A stretch of 64,000 nt of DNA from Ceratopteris richardii. Taxonomy: Eukaryota > Streptophyta > Polypodiopsida > Polypodiales > Pteridaceae. The stretch is from contig CM035423.1 in NCBI GenBank assembly GCA_020310875.1, positions 144,757,837 to 144,821,836 on the forward strand, written 5' to 3'. A program made the position numbers and the translations under genes. Positions 58,561 to 64,000 of this stretch are shown here, one piece after another; within the stretch, counting starts at the first letter, position 1; each line of letters opens with the position of its first letter. Below the pieces are notes generated by a model. The model had not been told where the DNA came from and ran no database searches. It saw only the letters and a program-made list of their open reading frames with translations.

Positions 58561-59630
58561 GCTAGGATAAGGTGTGAGTCTCTTTTTATGATTTTATGGT
58601 TTTATGTCATTTTTTTTAAGTTTAAGTGCTTTATGTACACCTAAGATCAAAGTGGCAGTAGAAATAGACTAATCACAAGCCTTGCATAAAGAAATGAAAA
58701 AAAAAAGAAACTTTTAGTATGCTTTGCTTATTTTTTATGCATATGCATGCTAAATCTTAAAAATTTCGTCAACATTTCGACAGGAAAATGGAAACTGAAA
58801 AAAAAAAAGCTAAGTGCACTACATGCACTTTCCACACCAAACAGTGTCAGCAAGCACAATATATGTACAAAGAAACCAAAGGGCACAACACACCCTTATA
58901 GAAATCCTTGTGCTTGTGGCACGATATAATAAATAAGAGCGCTATAAGTTCTTATATTCTCTTAGATCTACCTGCAAAATCAAACACTAACATACTACTT
59001 TCATGCAAAATATAGAGATAAACAAGCTTCTAATCAACCACATACTACATACTACATATGCTATGCATTGTGCTTGTTCTACATGCACACTGATGAATGA
59101 AAAGAGCAAGAATGCATCAAAATTGACCAGAAAAACTTATGTTGGAGTCTAAAAATTTGATGTGCAGGTGTGTGTGGGTGCTGGATATGTTCAACACACA
59201 CTTCTCTTGAGTCTCCAAGAGTATTCTGATGGTTATTGCATTGAAAAGGAACTCAAACGAGGGTCTTCATTGTTGTTAAAGCTTTGTACAGTTCTAAAGA
59301 TAGGTTCAATTGTTGGGTTCTAACCACTCAATGGATAGATCTCTAAGCAAGGAATCCATAGAAAGTGAAACCACTCAATTTGGATACCAAATGAGTGAAC
59401 TATGACCATTTTTGGTGAGGCTAGATACTCCAACGAAGCTCTTGTCAAAGAGGGTTGATGATAGGGACAAAGAGAAATTCAAGTATGTGCTTCTATAGAG
59501 CTCCTTCAGCAGTGAACACATGTGCATGAGGTATCTTCCTCCCACATATGAAGCTCGCAATGCCAAATCTAGATACATAAGATCCTCTAGTGCCTCCTTA
59601 CTTCCATCACTTGAGAAGAGATGATGAACA

Positions 59631-59662
<32 letters not shown>

Positions 59663-59956
59663 GATCTCCTCGTAAAAACAGGGGCATGATCTGTGCTCTC
59701 TTGGGTAGCTCATCAAGGGTGCGGGCAACACCATTGTAGGCTGTTGTAGGGCTTCCTTGGGGGGATCTCTCCTCTCTTGGGGCCAAACAAAAAACTCTTT
59801 TCGCTTCAAGCTTCGAGTCTATCTGCAACGTTCGTCGACGGGTTCATGTGATGAAGATGACGATGACTCACTATTTGAATGCGGCAAGAAAACTACCAAA
59901 AGAAGGTCCTCGCGAAAAGTTTTCTCCCCAAAAGATCTACTGCTCTTGATATCAAA
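58561..59956 (-). other. Leader region of Gypsy G
   Basis: Non-coding sequence between the gag-like start and the 5' LTR. It contains a (TC)n microsatellite at 59631-59662 and several poly-A runs. The decayed primer site (minus sense TTGATATCAAGAGCAG) is at about 59941-59955. Confidence 0.6.
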
Positions 59957-60231
59957 TGCTAGACTTGGTTATTCACCTAAAATCTCTCTTGAGAACTTGG
60001 AAACAAAGACTTGTGAATGATGTGTGTGCCACTCTCCTCCCATCCAATATATCCTCTTGCATTCAAAAGTAATGATATGGAATGGTCTAGTGCCATCATA
60101 TGGCCATCATGCAACACTCATCCCCATTACCATTGAATACCTTAGGATATCCCCTGAACTTGGGACCTTGGCTAAGGCTGGCCCTTGTCCCACACACACA
60201 TGGAGTGGTCTCTATAGACCAATGTCTGACA
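59957..60231 (-). repeat. Right LTR (5') of Gypsy G
   Basis: TGCTAGACTTGG ... AATGTCTGACA on the plus strand, partner of 56374-56647. Confidence 0.88.
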
Positions 60232-60236
60232 TTGAT

Positions 60237-61554
<1,318 letters not shown>

Positions 61555-62207
61555 TGATCTTTAGTAGTATCAACGATAGACAGGAATAAAGACGTAGTCC
61601 AATTAATATGTATACTTATCTATTGTTATGATTTTACATGAACCCTTCTTTTAGTATGCAGAGGCGGACTGTTTCGCATATATGGACTTTGTTATTGTCA
61701 TGGAGGAGATCCGTTTGCAGAATATATATGCCGTTATAGAGGAAGCGGACATTTAAGGCTCACTTGACTGATAGGCAATTGTTTCACAAATCAGGGTACA
61801 CATTTAGAGCTCATTCATGGCAGTTTTTAAGTTTGGTGGCTGCGAGTCCAATGTTGGACTTTAGAGATTATTTGAATAGTGCATGTGATGATCAGAAAGT
61901 ATCTGAAGCTCTATTAAGCCAATGATTTTTCGTTGGTTACCTCTTGAGATGATCAGCAATTTATACGTGTGTGCACACGTATAAAGATACAGTCATACAC
62001 TTGGATGCATACATATAGACACATACATATGTACATACATACATACATGCATGTCTCTTGCGTGTATTATGATATATGTGCGTGGCAGTAGTAGACAGAC
62101 CAGTTATATTTACCTGCCATCATAGAAGTCAGTAGAAGTCCCATAGATTCTACCAATATCATAAGTGCGCACAGAGGCTCTTACACAAACAGAAATCAGG
62201 AAGAAAA

Positions 62208-62290
62208 GAAAGGGGGGAAAAGGGGGCTTTGGGGGGGGGGGGGGATATATTACAAAGGGGCTTGGGGGGGGGGGATATATTCTTTGTAAT
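62208..62290 (+). repeat. G-run cluster, possible G-quadruplex
   Basis: Runs of 6, 5, 13, 4 and about 11 G within 80 bp, with a duplicated 'ggggatatatt' element. On the sense strand of the intron it could form a G-quadruplex. Run lengths are prone to sequencing error. Confidence 0.7.
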
Positions 62291-62445
62291 AGCAACTGGT
62301 CTGATAGCTACAAGGCATGCCCTGGAGATAATAGAAGCAGATCATCGGCTCCGCTACCTCAGATGCTTAGAATGAAGAGGAACAGTGGTCTTTGATGCAA
62401 TAACATAAGAGGATGTAAGAGCTTTGGTTCATCGTCACTAGACAG

Positions 62446-62808
62446 CATAGTTCAAAAAGAGGTTTAAATCGCGACTAAAAATCACGTTTTGAACGATTCA
62501 ATCGTTTTAATCGCTGGGATTAAAAATAAAAGTCATAACTTGTATTTTTTTGAAATTCTTGTGATTTTTTTTTTGTATATACACATATAAAACATTCTAG
62601 TATTTACATATATATCATATACTTCATATAAAATGCATGTAATATGGATAAAATCCTTAATAATGTAATATGGATAAAATCCTTAATAATATCTCAAAAT
62701 AGAGAATAAAAACCCAAAAAAATAAAAATCACGAATAAATCCTTTAAATCATTTTGAAATTTAAAAGGTTTTTATTTTATGAAAAAATCGCGACTTTTTT
62801 GTACTATG
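62446..62808. mobile_element. Candidate short TIR element (MITE-like)
   Basis: The left end CATAGTTCAAAAAG and the reverse complement of the right end CATAGTACAAAAAAG are similar, and both ends also carry a TCGCGA-type box. The interior is AT-rich and non-coding. GTAAGAGC occurs directly after the right end (62810-62817) and at about 62414-62421 near the left end, 24 bp outside it. It may be an 8-bp hAT-type target duplication. Boundaries are uncertain. Confidence 0.4.
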
Positions 62809-63145
62809 GTAAGAGCTGTGTGTGGTGCTGAGGAGCTGAAAGTTAATTTTATACTTTTTTTTTTGACTTGACCTTTCTCGAGTTGAACGTTTTTGTAACA
62901 GTCTCATACGATCTTTCTGTAGTGTGTTTCTTCTATTCTGAAGTATAGCTTTAAATTCATTCCGATTGATTGATTTGGTAAGAGCTGTGTGTGGTGCTGA
63001 GGAGCTGAAAGTTAATTTTATACTTTTTTTTTTGACTTGACCTTTCTCGAGTTGAACGTTTTTGTAACAGTCTCATACGATCTTTCTGTAGTGTGTTTCT
63101 TCTATTCTGAAGTATAGCTTTAAATTCATTCCGATTGATTGATTT
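62809..63145. repeat. Near-perfect tandem duplication of 168 bp
   Basis: 62809-62976 and 62977-63145 are identical except for the length of a T-run. Each begins GGTAAGAGCTGTGTGTGG and ends GATTGATTT. Confidence 0.95.
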
Positions 63146-63332
63146 TTCTATATTGGGTTTTCTTCAATTAGTATTCTTAAATTTATGTACGAAGATACAT
63201 TCTGTAAGTTTTAACATAGGAAGTGTTAAATTATGTACGAAAATTAGTCAGCAGAGTTTTATGTTTTTGAAGTGTAGCACTGCCTTTATTTTGTTAAGCT
63301 TGGCAGCTTAAAGTATTTCTGACTCAAAGTTA

Positions 63333-63467
63333 TCCTTCTATTTGAAGATTAATAGGCTAGTCTGGGGAGTGAAAGTCACTTGTTACAGGAAGAAGAGTCA
63401 GGTATCCTTCTATTTGAAGATTAATAGGCTAGTCTGGGGAGTGAAAGTCACTTGTTACAGGAAGAAG
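63333..63467. repeat. Perfect tandem duplication of about 70 bp
   Basis: 'tatccttctatttgaagatt' through 'ttgttacaggaagaag' occurs at 63333-63397 and again at about 63402-63467 without differences. Confidence 0.93.
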
Positions 63468-64000
63468 CTAGTCCTTTTCTAAGAGTCTTTGCAAGCTGTA
63501 ACGCTGCCTCCATTAAATCTGTGTCTTTATCGTGGCTTGTTATTTTTAGAAGCTCATTTCTATGTTTTTGACCTTTGCAAAGGCCCAAGGGGCACTTGTC
63601 TCTCTCTGGTAGCATTTTTTAGTCCTATGGGGTAGTAGTCTAGATTTATTTTTGACTTTGCAGAGGGTTATCTATCACTCACTTTGCAGGGGGTTATCTA
63701 TCACTCTGGTACATCTTTCAGCTTTGCTTGGGGTACTTTGTCTTGGTTCGTCTTTGACTTCTGCAAAGGGCTATTCATCATTCTTTGGTGATGTTTTTCA
63801 GCTTTGTTTATGGACTAGGGGCATATTGTTCTAGATTTCAGTGTAGAATGACCTAAAAAATTTGAATATAGGATATTATAATTTATCATGCCTTTCTCAT
63901 TCAAATTTGTGCCTCTACTGTGTTTGTTTATTTGAGTTTGGGCCTCTTATAATTTTTAGAAGTTCTGTTCTATTTTTTTGACTTTTGTGAAGGCCCACGG

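Larger units (their letters stand above)
56374..60231 (-). mobile_element. Gypsy G, chromodomain-type relic with LTRs
   Basis: LTRs at 56374-56647 and 59957-60231 (about 275 bp, roughly 6-7% different) have near-inverted ends TGTTAGAC..GTCTGACA. GTGAT before the left LTR and TTGAT after the right LTR match at four of five bases. A polypurine tract (minus sense AGAAGGGGGAGAGAG) touches the left LTR, and a decayed primer site touches the right one. Recognisable inside are a gag-like start and integrase plus chromodomain. I recognise no RT. Old, many breaks. Confidence 0.85.

Noticed and set aside
63527-63545. Text that reads V-A-C-Y-F, like the expected start of proteinase exon 2
   Set aside because: There is no splice acceptor before it, the frame closes at once, and the surrounding words recur near 63950 as part of a diverged repeat. 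It is a coincidence.

Overview
This window is nuclear DNA of a land plant with a large, retrotransposon-dense genome. The evidence is plant-type Copia and chromodomain Gypsy elements, primer-binding sites matching initiator Met-tRNA, and exon 1 of a plant pepsin-type aspartic proteinase at the far right. A fern, lycophyte or gymnosperm would fit the long intron and deep nesting of elements, but the sequence alone does not settle the lineage. Apart from the proteinase exon I recognise no host protein-coding gene.

Layout, left to right. 1-7491: a decayed Copia copy on the minus strand, split by a 5.9-kb LTR-type element whose coding remnants I cannot assign beyond a gag-like part. 7492-11310: mostly anonymous sequence with two tRNA-like SINE heads, a duplicated segment ending in a primer-binding-like site, and an LTR-like start. 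11311-14100: a plus-strand Copia fossil of the TNT1/Tork type (integrase, RT, RNase H). 14200-17234: anonymous. 17240-22479: a young Copia element (A, minus strand) with LTRs, PBS, PPT and a perfect 5-bp target duplication. 22485-25741: anonymous.

25742-46106 is a nested stack. The outermost layer is a small LTR-type element (R). Its left LTR was hit by an old Copia element (C, 25855-38300, TSD GAAAA) and by a chromodomain Gypsy element (E, 38350-44930, TSD AGGAG). The right LTR of R, at 45827, preserves the uninterrupted version of both target sites. Inside C lies a non-coding LTR element (D, 28060-33322). Where D meets the Copia gag region, a chimeric unit of about 696 bp (Copia gag piece plus D-LTR pieces) has been amplified into six tandem copies. 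Copies 1/3/5 and 2/4/6 share diagnostic variants, so the array already has a two-unit higher-order period. This is the most striking structure in the window.

46107-54620: anonymous sequence with local duplications and a microsatellite, then a decayed minus-strand Gypsy element (F) without visible LTRs. 56374-60231: a further minus-strand Gypsy relic (G) with about 275-bp LTRs, gag-like and integrase/chromodomain parts, and a 4/5-matching target duplication. 60237-64000: promoter region, exon 1 and the start of a long first intron of the aspartic proteinase gene. The intron carries a candidate short TIR element, G-rich runs and two perfect tandem duplications.

The retroelements are treated as fossils and described by family, parts and relative age only. 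Relative order inferred from nesting: R, then C, then D, then the array. E entered R independently of C. A and E are the youngest by LTR similarity.
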